NCBI GenBank assembly: GCA_963521185.1
Contig: CAUQTV010000001.1
Coordinates: forward strand, 124,001-188,000
Length of the DNA: 64,000 nucleotides
Source: Enterobacter_D sp963521185
GTDB lineage: Bacteria; Pseudomonadota; Gammaproteobacteria; Enterobacterales; Enterobacteriaceae
Direction: 5' to 3'
Part shown: piece by piece, positions 26,605 through 35,985 of the stretch
How the letters are laid out: each line of letters starts with the position of its first letter
Position numbering within the stretch: position 1 is the first letter of the stretch
Translations under genes and position numbers: made by a program
The notes under the pieces: model-generated
The model's input: the letters and a program-made list of their open reading frames with translations, nothing else
What the model was told of the DNA's origin: nothing
Databases searched by the model: none

Positions 26605-27999
26605 ATGACAAACCTAAAAAAGCGCGAGCGAGCCAAAACCAATGCATCGTTAATTTCAATGGTGCAGCGATTTTCAGACATCACCATCATGTTCGGTGGG
26701 TTATGGGTGGTCTGTAAGCTTAATGCGCTCCCCTTCTTCTACCTGCATCTGCTGATGGCCCTCATCACGCTGGTGGTGTTCCAGATGATTGGCGGGATGA
26801 CTGACTTCTATCGTTCCTGGCGCGGGGTAAAGATCTCCACCGAGCTGGTGCTGCTGCTGCAAAACTGGACGCTGAGTCTGGTCTTCAGTGCGGGCCTGAT
26901 GGCGTTCAATGCCGATTTTGACAATACCTTCCGCGTGTTTTTCGCCTGGTATGTGCTGAGCAGCGTCGGTCTTCTGGTGTGCCGTGCGCTGATCCGCTAT
27001 ATGGCCGGCTGGCTGCGTCACCATGGTTACAACACCCGTCGGGTGGCGGTGGCGGGCGATCTGGCGGTGGGGCAACTGCTGATGGACAGCTTTCGCAATG
27101 AACCCTGGCTGGGGTTTGAAGTGGTCGGTATCTACCACGACCCAAAGCCTGGCGGCGTGACGGCTGACTGGGCGGGGAATTTTGATCAGCTGCTCGACGA
27201 TGCGAAAGCGGCAAAAATCCATAACGTTTACATCGCCATGCCAATGTGCGAAGAGCCGGGCATCAAAAAACTGGTGCGCGAGCTGGCGGATACCACCTGT
27301 TCGGTGATCCTGATCCCGGACGTCTTCACCTTCAATATTCTGCATTCGCGCATTGAAGAAATGAACGGCATCCCGGTGGTGCCGCTGTATGACACCCCGC
27401 TGTCGGGCATGAATCGCGTACTCAAGCGCGTCGAAGACATCATCCTGTCGTCAATGATTTTGCTGCTGATTTCGCCGGTGCTGCTGTGCATCGCCGCGGC
27501 GGTGAAGATCAGCTCGCCAGGCCCGGTGATCTTCCGCCAGACCCGCTATGGCATGGACGGTAAGCCGATCATGGTGTGGAAGTTTCGCTCCATGAAGGTG
27601 ATGGAAAACGCCAAAGTGGTGACCCAGGCGACGCAGAACGATCCCCGCGTCACCCGCGTGGGCAACTTCCTGCGCCGTACGTCGCTCGATGAGCTGCCGC
27701 AGTTTATCAACGTGCTGACCGGCGGCATGTCGATTGTCGGGCCGCGTCCACACGCGGTGGCGCACAACGAGCAGTACCGCTCGCTGATTCAGGGCTACAT
27801 GCTGCGCCATAAAGTGAAACCGGGCATCACCGGCTGGGCGCAAATTAACGGCTGGCGCGGTGAAACGGACACGCTGGAAAAAATGGAAAAACGCGTTGAA
27901 TTCGATCTTGAGTACATCCGCGAGTGGAGCCTCTGGTTCGATATCAAAATTGTTTTTCTGACCATCTTTAAGGGCTTTGTGAACAAAGCGGCGTACTGA
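26605..27999 (+). CDS. wcaJ: WcaJ, UDP-glucose:undecaprenyl-phosphate glucose-1-phosphate transferase
   Basis: Starts each colanic acid repeat by moving glucose-1-phosphate to undecaprenyl phosphate at the inner membrane. The 464-residue polyprenyl-phosphate hexose-1-phosphate transferase has four N-terminal membrane helices, a nucleotide-binding-like middle domain, a re-entrant helix near residue 280-300, and the catalytic C-terminal part. That part contains KFRSMKVM, the DELPQFINVL acidic pair and GMSIVGPRP. It sits about 80 bases after cpsG, with wzxC 11 bases after it. Confidence 0.96.
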   Translation: MTNLKKRERAKTNASLISMVQRFSDITIMFGGLWVVCKLNALPFFYLHLLMALITLVVFQMIGGMTDFYRSWRGVKISTELVLLLQNWTLSLVFSAGLMAFNADFDNTFRVFFAWYVLSSVGLLVCRALIRYMAGWLRHHGYNTRRVAVAGDLAVGQLLMDSFRNEPWLGFEVVGIYHDPKPGGVTADWAGNFDQLLDDAKAAKIHNVYIAMPMCEEPGIKKLVRELADTTCSVILIPDVFTFNILHSRIEEMNGIPVVPLYDTPLSGMNRVLKRVEDIILSSMILLLISPVLLCIAAAVKISSPGPVIFRQTRYGMDGKPIMVWKFRSMKVMENAKVVTQATQNDPRVTRVGNFLRRTSLDELPQFINVLTGGMSIVGPRPHAVAHNEQYRSLIQGYMLRHKVKPGITGWAQINGWRGETDTLEKMEKRVEFDLEYIREWSLWFDIKIVFLTIFKGFVNKAAY

Positions 28000-28010
28000 G
28001 CGAGCACAAC

Positions 28011-29489
28011 ATGAGCCTGAGAGAAAAAACAATCAGCGGGGCAAAGTGGTCAGCGATGGCCACCCTCATCATCATCGGCCTTGGGCTGGTGCAGATGACC
28101 TGGCTGGCGCGCATTATCGATAATCACCAGTTCGGTCTGCTGACCGTTTCGCTGGTGATCATCGCGCTGGCGGATACGCTGTCGGATTTTGGCATTGCCA
28201 ACTCCATTATTCAGCGCAAAGAGATAAGCCACCTCGAACTGACCACCCTGTACTGGCTGAACGTCGGGCTGGGGCTGGTGGTGTGCGTGGCGATATTTTT
28301 ATTAAGCGACCTGATTGCCGGGGTGTTGCATAACCCGGATCTTGCGCCGCTGATTAAAACGTTGTCGGTAGCCTTTGTGATGATCCCCCACGGACAGCAG
28401 TTCCGCGCGCTGATGCAAAAGGAGCTGGAGTTCAGCAAAATCGGCATGATTGAAACCGTGTCGGTGATGGCGGGCTTTAGCTTTACGGTGATCAGCGCCT
28501 GGTACTGGCCGCTGGCGATGACCGCGATCCTCGGTTATCTGGTGAACACCGCCGTGCGCACCACGCTGTTCGGCTTTTTTGGCCGCAAAATTTACCGTCC
28601 GGGGCTGCATTTTTCGATCGCATCGGTCAGCTCGAACTTGCGGTTTGGCGCATGGCTGACGGCGGACAGCGTGATCAACTACGTTAATACCAACCTCTCC
28701 ACGCTGGTGCTGGCGCGTATTCTCGGGGCCAGCGTCGCCGGGGGATACAACCTCGCCTATAACGTGGCGGTTGTGCCGCCGATGAAGCTCAACCCGATTA
28801 TCACCCGCGTGCTGTTCCCGGCGTTTGCCAAGATCCAGGACGACACTGAAAAGCTGCGGCTGAACTTTTACAAGCTGCTGTCGGTGGTGGGGATCATCAA
28901 CTTCCCGGTGCTGCTCGGCCTGATGGTGGTGTCGAGTCATTTTGTGCCGCTGGTGTTTGGCGAGAAGTGGAACAGCATCATTCCCATCCTGCAACTGCTG
29001 TGCATTGTGGGCCTGCTGCGCGCGGTGGGCAATCCCATTGGCTCGCTGCTGATGGCCAAGGCACGCGTCGATATCAGCTTTAAATTCAACGTCTTTAAAA
29101 CCTTCTTGTTTGTCCCCGCCATTATCGTCGGCGGCCATGTCGCTGGCGCGCTGGGCGTGACGCTGGGCTTTTTGCTGGTGCAAATCATCAATACCGTCCT
29201 GAGCTATTTCGTGATGATCAAACCGGTGCTCGGCTCCAGCTATCGCCAGTACATATTAAGCCTGTGGCTGCCGTTTTACCTGTCGCTGCCGACGCTGGTG
29301 GTGAGTTATGGCCTGGGCCTGGCACTAGAGGGGCATTTCTCCCTGGCAGCGAACCTGGTGATTCAGGTGATCGCGGGGGCGCTGGCGTTTGGCGTGATGA
29401 TTGTGCTGTCACGTAATGCGCTGGTGGTCGAATTAAAGCGGCAGTTTTGCCGCAGTGAAAAAATGAGAACACTGCTTCGCGCAGGATAA
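28011..29489 (+). CDS. wzxC: WzxC, colanic acid repeat-unit flippase
   Basis: Translocates the Und-PP-linked colanic acid repeat to the periplasmic face. The 492-residue polysaccharide-transport (MOP superfamily) protein has 12-14 predicted membrane helices, with the characteristic N-terminal LREKTISGAKWSAMATL. It is immediately downstream of wcaJ. The functional class is certain; substrate specificity follows from the operon. Confidence 0.94.
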   Translation: MSLREKTISGAKWSAMATLIIIGLGLVQMTWLARIIDNHQFGLLTVSLVIIALADTLSDFGIANSIIQRKEISHLELTTLYWLNVGLGLVVCVAIFLLSDLIAGVLHNPDLAPLIKTLSVAFVMIPHGQQFRALMQKELEFSKIGMIETVSVMAGFSFTVISAWYWPLAMTAILGYLVNTAVRTTLFGFFGRKIYRPGLHFSIASVSSNLRFGAWLTADSVINYVNTNLSTLVLARILGASVAGGYNLAYNVAVVPPMKLNPIITRVLFPAFAKIQDDTEKLRLNFYKLLSVVGIINFPVLLGLMVVSSHFVPLVFGEKWNSIIPILQLLCIVGLLRAVGNPIGSLLMAKARVDISFKFNVFKTFLFVPAIIVGGHVAGALGVTLGFLLVQIINTVLSYFVMIKPVLGSSYRQYILSLWLPFYLSLPTLVVSYGLGLALEGHFSLAANLVIQVIAGALAFGVMIVLSRNALVVELKRQFCRSEKMRTLLRAG

Positions 29490-29514
29490 TTATTGCCGAA
29501 TAATAGAGGTTAAA

Positions 29515-30795
29515 ATGAAATTATTAATCCTGGGCAACCACACCTGCGGTAACCGTGGTGACAGCGCGATCCTGCGCGGATTGCTGGACGCCATTGCCGT
29601 GATTGCGCCTGACGCAGAGGTTGACGTCATGAGCCGCTATCCGGTGAGTTCCTCCTGGCTGCTCAATCGCCCGGTGATGGGCGATCCGCTCTACAGCCAG
29701 ATGAAACAGCACAACACCGCCGCAGGGCTGGTGGGGCGCGTCAAGAAAGTGCTGCGCCGTCGCTACCAGCACCAGGTGCTGCTTTCCCGCGTGACGGACA
29801 GCGGCAAGTTGCGCAACATCGCTATCGCCCAGGGCTTCACCGATTTTGTCCGTCTGCTGGCCGGTTACGACGCCATCATTCAGGTGGGCGGTTCGTTCTT
29901 TGTCGATCTGTATGGCGTGCCGCAGTTTGAGCACGCCCTGTGCACCTTTATGGCGAAAAAGCCGCTGTACATGATTGGTCACAGCGTGGGGCCGTTCCAG
30001 GACGCGCAGTTTAACCAACTGGCAAATTACGTGTTTGGCCACTGTGACGCGCTGATCCTGCGCGAACGCGTCAGTCTTGAACTGATGCAGCACAGCCACA
30101 TCACCACCGAAAAAGTGGAGCAGGGCGTCGATACCGCCTGGCTTGTCGATCATCATCAGTCCGATTTTGTGGCGAGCTATGCGGTGCAGCACTGGCTGGA
30201 CGTGGCCGCCGCGCAAAAAACCGTGGCGATCACCCTGCGCGAGCTTGCGCCCTTTGATAAGCGCCTCGGCACCACGCAGCAGGCTTACGAAGCGGCCTTT
30301 GCCGATGTAGTGAACCGCATTCTGGATGCGGGCTATCAGGTGCTGGCGCTCTCCACCTGTACCGGCATCGACAGCTACAACAAGGATGACCGCATGGTGG
30401 CGTTAAACCTGCGTTCGCAGGTGAGCGATCCATCGCGCTATCACGTGGTGATGGATGAGCTTAACGATCTGGAAATGGGCAAAATCTTCGCCGCCTGCGA
30501 TCTTACCGTGGGCACGCGCCTGCACTCGGCAATCATCTCAATGAACTTTGGCACACCGGCCATCGCCATTAACTATGAGCATAAGTCTGCGGGCATTATG
30601 CAGCAGTTGGGGATGCCGGAAATGGCCATTGATATTCGCCATCTGCTTAACGGTTCGCTGGCGTCGATGGTGGCCGATACGCTGGGGCAACTGCCTGCGC
30701 TCAATGCACGGCTGGCAACGGCGGTGGCGGCTGAGCGCGAGCACGGGCTGCACATGGTCAAATCGGTGCTGGACCGCGTGCAGGGGGTGAAATGA
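29515..30795 (+). CDS. wcaK: WcaK, colanic acid pyruvyl transferase
   Basis: Expected to add the pyruvate ketal to the terminal galactose of colanic acid, using phosphoenolpyruvate. The 426-residue protein has the polysaccharide pyruvyl-transferase fold: MKLLILGNHTCGNRGDSAIL at the N terminus, and the conserved TVGTRLHSAIISMNFGTPAIAI near the C terminus. It overlaps wcaL (ATGA). Confidence 0.93.
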   Translation: MKLLILGNHTCGNRGDSAILRGLLDAIAVIAPDAEVDVMSRYPVSSSWLLNRPVMGDPLYSQMKQHNTAAGLVGRVKKVLRRRYQHQVLLSRVTDSGKLRNIAIAQGFTDFVRLLAGYDAIIQVGGSFFVDLYGVPQFEHALCTFMAKKPLYMIGHSVGPFQDAQFNQLANYVFGHCDALILRERVSLELMQHSHITTEKVEQGVDTAWLVDHHQSDFVASYAVQHWLDVAAAQKTVAITLRELAPFDKRLGTTQQAYEAAFADVVNRILDAGYQVLALSTCTGIDSYNKDDRMVALNLRSQVSDPSRYHVVMDELNDLEMGKIFAACDLTVGTRLHSAIISMNFGTPAIAINYEHKSAGIMQQLGMPEMAIDIRHLLNGSLASMVADTLGQLPALNARLATAVAAEREHGLHMVKSVLDRVQGVK

Positions 30796-32012
30796 AAGTC
30801 AGCTTCTTTCTGCTGAAGTTTCCCCTGTCGTCTGAGACGTTTGTGCTTAACCAGATTGTCGCCTTCATCAACATGGGGTACGAAGTTGAAATCGTCTCGC
30901 TGCACAAGGGCGATTTGAGCAATACCCACGCGGCGTACACCGAATACCAACTGGGCGAAAAGACGCACTGGCTGCTCGATGAGCCGGAGGGCAAGCTGGC
31001 GAAACTGCGCTACCGCGCCCGGGCCATCGTCGCCGGGTTGGGGCGGGCGTCCACCTGGAAAGCGCTGAATATGCGCCGTTACGGCGATGAAGCGCGGAAT
31101 TTGATCCTGGCAGCGATTTGCGGCCTGACGCCGCGCACCTTTGAGGCGGATGTGTTTATCGCCCACTTTGGCCCGGCGGGCGTCACGGCGGCAAAACTGC
31201 GCGAGCTGGGGGTGATCAGCGGTAAAATCGCGACGGTGTTCCACGGTATCGACGTCTCACACCGCGAGGTGTTAAACCACTACACGCCGGAATACCAGCA
31301 GCTGTTTCGCCGTGGCGATCTGATGCTGCCAATCAGCGACCTGTGGGCCGGTCGGCTGAAAAACATGGGCTGCCCGCCGGAGAAAATCGCCGTCTCGCGT
31401 ATGGGCGTTGATATGTCGCGCTTTACGCTGCGCCCGGTGAAAACGCCGGGACGCTCGCTGCAAATCATCTCTGTGGCGCGACTGACGGAGAAAAAAGGGC
31501 TGCATGTCGCCATTGAAGCCTGCCGCCTGCTTAAAGCGCGCGGCGTCGATTTCCATTACCGCATCCTCGGTATTGGGCCGTGGGAGCGGCGTCTGCGCAC
31601 GCTTATCGAACAGTTTGAACTGGATGACGTAATTGAGATGCCGGGCTTTAAGCCGAGCCATGAGGTAAAAGCGATGCTCGATGACGCAGACGTCTTCCTG
31701 CTGCCGTCGGTGACCGGTGCCGATGGTGATATGGAAGGTATTCCCGTGGCGCTGATGGAAGCGATGGCGGTGGGGATCCCGGTGGTTTCCACGGTGCACA
31801 GCGGCATTCCTGAGCTTATCGATGCCGATCGTTCCGGCTGGCTGGTGCCGGAAAACGATGCGCAGGCGCTGGCCGACAGACTGGCGGCGTTCAGCGGGAT
31901 GCAGGGCCAGGAGCTGGCCCCGGTGGTGACGCGCGCCAGGGAGAAGGTCGAATCAGACTTTAATCAGCAGAAAATCAATCAGCGCCTCGCCACGCTTTTA
32001 CAGACGCTCTGA
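30792..32012 (+). CDS. wcaL: WcaL, colanic acid glycosyltransferase (GT4, probable galactosyltransferase)
   Basis: GT-B enzyme of 406 residues. The N terminus FFLLKFPLSSETFVLNQIVAF is a WcaL/AmsK signature; the C-terminal donor site reads DMEGIPVALMEAMAVGIPVVS, with the E-x7-E pattern. AmsK of amylovoran, the nearest named relative I recall, is a galactosyltransferase. It is translationally coupled to wcaK. Confidence 0.93.
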   Translation: MKVSFFLLKFPLSSETFVLNQIVAFINMGYEVEIVSLHKGDLSNTHAAYTEYQLGEKTHWLLDEPEGKLAKLRYRARAIVAGLGRASTWKALNMRRYGDEARNLILAAICGLTPRTFEADVFIAHFGPAGVTAAKLRELGVISGKIATVFHGIDVSHREVLNHYTPEYQQLFRRGDLMLPISDLWAGRLKNMGCPPEKIAVSRMGVDMSRFTLRPVKTPGRSLQIISVARLTEKKGLHVAIEACRLLKARGVDFHYRILGIGPWERRLRTLIEQFELDDVIEMPGFKPSHEVKAMLDDADVFLLPSVTGADGDMEGIPVALMEAMAVGIPVVSTVHSGIPELIDADRSGWLVPENDAQALADRLAAFSGMQGQELAPVVTRAREKVESDFNQQKINQRLATLLQTL

Positions 32013-32023
32013 CCTGAGGTTTT

Positions 32024-33433
32024 ATGACGACAAGCTTGAATGAACTGACTCGCCGCCGCTTCATCACTGCCGGTTCCGCGCTGGCCTCCCTCCCGTTATT
32101 GCACTCCCCGGCGGCGTCCGCGCTGGGGCGCACGGCCTCCGTGGATGTGCGAAGCTACCAAAAAAACGACTGGATTGCCGCGTTTAAGCAGGCGTTTGTC
32201 GATGCCGATACGGTGGACGTGCCCGCGGGCGTGGTGTGTGAAAACATCAACGCCGCTATTTTTATTCCTGAAGGTAAAACGCTGCGGGTGCGCGGTGCGC
32301 TAAAAGGCAACGGGCGTGGGCGTTTTGTGTTGCAGGACGGCAGCAAGGTGGTCGGTGAAAACGGCGGCAGCCTGTATAACATCACGCTGGACGTGCGCGG
32401 TTCGGACTGTGCCATTACCGGGCTTGCGATGAGCGGCTACGGCCCGGTGACGCAAATCTATATTGGCGGGAAAAATAAGCGCGTGATGCGCAATCTCACC
32501 ATCGACAACATCACCGTCACCAAAGCGAACTACGCTATTCTGCGGCAGGGTTTTCATAACCAGATCGACGGCGCGCGCATCACAAACAGCCGTTTTAGCT
32601 ACCTGCAAGGCGATGCTATCGAGTGGAATGTGGCGATCAACGACCGCAACATCCTGATCTCCGATCACGTTATCGATCATATTGATTGCACTAACGGAAA
32701 GATTAACTGGGGGATAGGGATTGGCCTGGCGGGAAGCACCTATGACAATGACTACCCGGAAGATCAGGCGGTTAAAAACTTCGTGGTCGCCAACATTACC
32801 GGCAGCCACTGCCGACAGCTGGTGCATGTCGAGAACGGCAAGCATTTTGTCATTCGCAATATCAAGGCGACGGACATCACCCCCGAATACAGCAAAAAGG
32901 CGGGTATCGATAACGCCACGGTGGCGATTTACGGCTGCGACAATTTCGTCATTGATAATGTCAGCATGACCAACAGCGCCGGGATGCTGATCGGCTACGG
33001 GGTTATCAAAGGCAATTACCTGTCGATCCCGCAGAATTTCCGACTCAACGGGATCCGCCTGGATAACCGCCAAAGCGCGCTGAAATTACGCGGTATCCAG
33101 ATCTCGTCCGGCAACGCCACCTCGTTTGTCTCCCTGACCAATATCACCCTGAAGCGGGCCACCCTTGAGCTGCATAACAAGCCGCAGCATCTCTTTTTAC
33201 GCAACATTGACGTGATGCAGGAGGCCGAAACCGGTCCGGCCCTGAAAATGCATTTCGACCTGCGAAAAGACGTGCGCGGGCGCTTTATGGCGAAGCAGGA
33301 CACGCTGCTGTCGCTGGCAAACATCACGGCGGTCAATGAGAAAGGGCAGAGTTCGGTGGATATCGACCGGGTTGACCAGCACGTAGTGAATGCAGAAAAG
33401 CTGAATTTCAGGTTGCCGGCGAAGCGAACCTAA
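32024..33433 (+). CDS. wcaM: WcaM, colanic acid biosynthesis protein with Tat-type signal
   Basis: Last gene of the colanic acid operon; the molecular role is unknown. The N terminus ELTRRRFITAGSALASLPLL is a twin-arginine (Tat) signal, so export of a folded protein is expected. The 469-residue body has repeated short beta-strand motifs with NITVTKANYAIL and SRFSYLQGDAIEWN, in keeping with a right-handed beta-helix as in polysaccharide lyases and epimerases. It follows wcaL by 11 bases. Confidence 0.93.
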   Translation: MTTSLNELTRRRFITAGSALASLPLLHSPAASALGRTASVDVRSYQKNDWIAAFKQAFVDADTVDVPAGVVCENINAAIFIPEGKTLRVRGALKGNGRGRFVLQDGSKVVGENGGSLYNITLDVRGSDCAITGLAMSGYGPVTQIYIGGKNKRVMRNLTIDNITVTKANYAILRQGFHNQIDGARITNSRFSYLQGDAIEWNVAINDRNILISDHVIDHIDCTNGKINWGIGIGLAGSTYDNDYPEDQAVKNFVVANITGSHCRQLVHVENGKHFVIRNIKATDITPEYSKKAGIDNATVAIYGCDNFVIDNVSMTNSAGMLIGYGVIKGNYLSIPQNFRLNGIRLDNRQSALKLRGIQISSGNATSFVSLTNITLKRATLELHNKPQHLFLRNIDVMQEAETGPALKMHFDLRKDVRGRFMAKQDTLLSLANITAVNEKGQSSVDIDRVDQHVVNAEKLNFRLPAKRT

Positions 33434-33570
33434 GTCGCATTTTGCGAACATTCCTGGTGTAGTGGAGGCCTGCTTCGGATTACATCTACTGCAAATGCTG
33501 AGCAACCGGCGTAACATCATTCGCAGCAATGACATGGACAAAACCTGCTGGATAAAGCAGGCCAAATAGC

Positions 33571-33576
33571 TATAAT
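33571..33576 (+). promoter_or_regulatory. Candidate -10 of galF
   Basis: A TATAAT hexamer lies 30 bases upstream of the galF start in the 172-base gap after wcaM. The -35 position has no good match, so dependence on an activator or read-through from wcaM is possible. A short CCTGCT/AGCAGG hairpin (33544-33561) precedes it. Confidence 0.35.
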
Positions 33577-33605
33577 TCATCAACCATTTATAGGTGGAAG
33601 AAATA

Positions 33606-34496
33606 ATGATTAATTTGAAAGCAGTTATTCCGGTAGCCGGACTTGGGATGCACATGTTGCCCGCCACCAAGGCCATTCCTAAAGAAATGCTGCCGATCGT
33701 CGACAAGCCGATGATTCAGTACATTGTTGACGAGGTTGTTGCTGCAGGGATCAAAGAAATCGTTCTGGTCACGCACTCATCAAAAAATGCCGTAGAAAAC
33801 CATTTCGACACCTCTTATGAGCTGGAAGCGCTGCTGGAACAGCGTGTTAAGCGTCAGCTTCTGGCTGAAGTTCAGTCTATTTGCCCGCCGGGCGTTACCA
33901 TCATGAACGTGCGTCAGGCACAACCGCTGGGCCTGGGTCACTCTATTTTGTGCGCGCGTCCGATTGTTGGCGATAACCCGTTTGTGGTGGTACTGCCGGA
34001 TATCATTCTCGATACCGCCAGCGCCGATCCGCTGCGCTACAACCTCGCGGCGATGGTGGCACGTTTCAACGAAACGGGTCGCAGCCAGGTACTGGCTAAA
34101 CGCATGAAAGGCGATCTTTCTGAATACTCTGTCATCGAGACCAAAGAGCCGCTCGACAGCGAAGGCAAAGTGAGCCGCATCACTAACTTCATCGAGAAAC
34201 CGGATCAGCCGCAAACCCTCGATTCCGATCTGATGGCGGTAGGGCGCTATGTGCTTTCCGCAGATATCTGGCCTGAGCTGGAAAAAACTGAACCGGGTGC
34301 CTGGGATCGTATTCAGCTGACCGATGCCATCGCTAAACTGGCTGAAAAGCAGTCCGTTGACGCCGTGCTGATGACCGGTGACAGCTACGATTGCGGCAAG
34401 AAAATGGGCTACATGCAGGCGTTCGTCAACTACGGCCTGCGTAACCTGAAAGAAGGGCAGAAGTTCCGCGAAAGCATTGTTAAGCTTCTGAGCTAA
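33606..34496 (+). CDS. galF: GalF, UTP-glucose-1-phosphate uridylyltransferase-like subunit
   Basis: Homologue of GalU thought to modulate UDP-glucose levels; it marks the left border of enterobacterial O-antigen clusters. GLGMHMLPATK replaces the GLGTRMLPATK of active GalU, which identifies GalF and explains its low catalytic activity. The 296-residue product starts at ATG 33606 behind AGGTGGAAG; the in-frame GTG four codons earlier is inside that binding site. The protein is nearly identical to E. coli GalF. Confidence 0.96.
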   Translation: MINLKAVIPVAGLGMHMLPATKAIPKEMLPIVDKPMIQYIVDEVVAAGIKEIVLVTHSSKNAVENHFDTSYELEALLEQRVKRQLLAEVQSICPPGVTIMNVRQAQPLGLGHSILCARPIVGDNPFVVVLPDIILDTASADPLRYNLAAMVARFNETGRSQVLAKRMKGDLSEYSVIETKEPLDSEGKVSRITNFIEKPDQPQTLDSDLMAVGRYVLSADIWPELEKTEPGAWDRIQLTDAIAKLAEKQSVDAVLMTGDSYDCGKKMGYMQAFVNYGLRNLKEGQKFRESIVKLLS

Positions 34497-34543
34497 TGTC
34501 AGGATGATGTCTTAAAAAAAGTGATACACGACATTTGAAGATG

Positions 34544-34605
34544 AAAGCAGTAGAGGATTCCTGGGGCCGGTTGCTGTGCCGCAGAGAATGATCTGCTGCT
34601 TTTTT
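34544..34605 (+). terminator. Terminator-like structure after galF with a long loop
   Basis: AAAGCAGTAGA (34544-34554) pairs with TCTGCTGCTTT (34592-34602), allowing one G-T pair, and is followed by a T-run. The 37-base loop can fold further. A second small hairpin, CTACAA-ATTC-TTGTAG (34616-34631), follows. This would separate galF from the O-antigen promoter region. Confidence 0.55.
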
Positions 34606-34790
34606 GTTTTACAAGCTACAAATTCTTGTAGAACAAGGGCTTGAGAATTGCACAGACGTTTGCCATCAATCAGAATTTTCTTGTTTCCCGGGGGGAATAG
34701 GATGACAATTACTGTTTGATATAGAGTTTGATCGACGGCTTGAATTTAAGATTTTCCTCACTGTCGTTACTCATACATTTTGCTGAATTG

Positions 34791-34829
34791 CAGTCCACTG
34801 GTAGCTGTTGAGCCAGGGGCGGTAGCGTG
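34791..34829 (+). promoter_or_regulatory. JUMPstart element with ops site, O-antigen operon leader
   Basis: A 39-base match to the JUMPstart consensus that contains CTGGTAGCTGTTGAGCCA and ends in the exact ops core GGCGGTAGCGTG at 34818-34829. It lies 72 bases upstream of rmlB in a 404-base gap. RfaH loading here would drive the rml-to-last-glycosyltransferase operon. The promoter must lie between about 34640 and 34790, but I could not fix its boxes. Confidence 0.93.
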
Positions 34830-34836
34830 CGCGCGA

Positions 34837-34871
34837 GCGAAGCTAATGGCGGTAAGGTGCAGCTTCGCACC
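34837..34871 (+). promoter_or_regulatory. Hairpin carrying a second, imperfect ops word
   Basis: GCGAAGCT (34837-34844) and AGCTTCGC (34861-34868) are perfect inverted repeats. Their loop holds GGCGGTAAGGTG (34848-34859), which matches ops at 10 of 12 positions. A competing stem, GGTGC (34856-34860) with GCACC (34867-34871), cannot form at the same time. It lies eight bases after the true ops and 30 bases before rmlB. Confidence 0.6.
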
Positions 34872-34900
34872 CTCATTATTTAATATACGGAATTGATAGC

Positions 34901-35983
34901 GTGAAAATCCTAGTTACTGGTGGTGCCGGATTTATTGGCTCTGCGGTCGTCCGACATATCATTAAAAACACTCAAGATTCCGTTGTGAATGTTGATAAAT
35001 TAACTTACGCCGGTAATCTGGAATCACTCAAGGATGTTGTGGATAGCGACCGCTATCACTTCGAACAGGCTGATATCTGTGATGCGGCTGAAATGTCACG
35101 TATTTTTTCAGCCCATAAGCCTGACGCGGTGATGCATCTGGCGGCAGAAAGCCATGTGGATCGTTCGATTACCGGTCCTGCTGCGTTTATCGAAACGAAT
35201 ATAGTGGGCACCTATGTCCTGCTGGAAGCGACCCGCGCTTACTGGGTGACGTTAAACGAAGATGCCAAAAAAGCGTTTCGCTTCCACCATATTTCAACGG
35301 ACGAAGTGTACGGTGATCTTCCGCACCCGGATGAGCATCCGCAGGGAGAGGTGTTGCCTCTCTTCACAGAACAAACGGCCTATGCGCCGAGCAGCCCTTA
35401 TTCGGCATCCAAAGCCTCCAGCGATCACCTTGTCCGGGCCTGGCTACGCACCTATGGCCTGCCGACGATTGTGACTAACTGCTCAAATAACTACGGGCCA
35501 TATCATTTCCCTGAGAAACTGATCCCGCTGGTTATTCTTAATGCACTGGAAGGTAAGCCGCTACCGATTTACGGCAAAGGCGATCAAATTCGCGACTGGC
35601 TTTACGTTGAAGATCACGCGCGTGCGCTCTATACCGTGGTGACCCGGGGCGAAACGGGTGAGACTTATAACATCGGTGGTCATAATGAAAAACAAAACCT
35701 CGATGTCGTTCATACCATCTGTGATTTGCTTGATGAAATTGTACCCAAAGACGGCGCATACCGTGACCAGATCACCTATGTTGCCGATCGCCCTGGACAC
35801 GATCGCCGCTATGCCATCGACGCGGATAAAATCAGCCATGCGCTGGGCTGGAAGCCACAAGAGACGTTCGAATCCGGTATTCGTAAAACTGTGCAGTGGT
35901 ATCTGGATAATCAACAGTGGGTTGCGAACGTTAAAAGCGGTGCTTATAAAAGCTGGATTGAACAGAATTACGAGAAACGTTGA
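34901..35983 (+). CDS. rfbB: RmlB (RfbB), dTDP-glucose 4,6-dehydratase
   Basis: Second step of dTDP-L-rhamnose synthesis. The 360-residue short-chain dehydrogenase has GGAGFIGSAVV for NAD binding, the STDEVYGDL segment and the catalytic SPYSASKASSDHL tyrosine/lysine pair. It starts with GTG at 34901. Base composition is intermediate, richer in G+C than the genes after rmlA. It overlaps the rmlD region by a few bases and opens the operon. Confidence 0.97.
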   Translation: MKILVTGGAGFIGSAVVRHIIKNTQDSVVNVDKLTYAGNLESLKDVVDSDRYHFEQADICDAAEMSRIFSAHKPDAVMHLAAESHVDRSITGPAAFIETNIVGTYVLLEATRAYWVTLNEDAKKAFRFHHISTDEVYGDLPHPDEHPQGEVLPLFTEQTAYAPSSPYSASKASSDHLVRAWLRTYGLPTIVTNCSNNYGPYHFPEKLIPLVILNALEGKPLPIYGKGDQIRDWLYVEDHARALYTVVTRGETGETYNIGGHNEKQNLDVVHTICDLLDEIVPKDGAYRDQITYVADRPGHDRRYAIDADKISHALGWKPQETFESGIRKTVQWYLDNQQWVANVKSGAYKSWIEQNYEKR

Positions 35984-35985
35984 TC

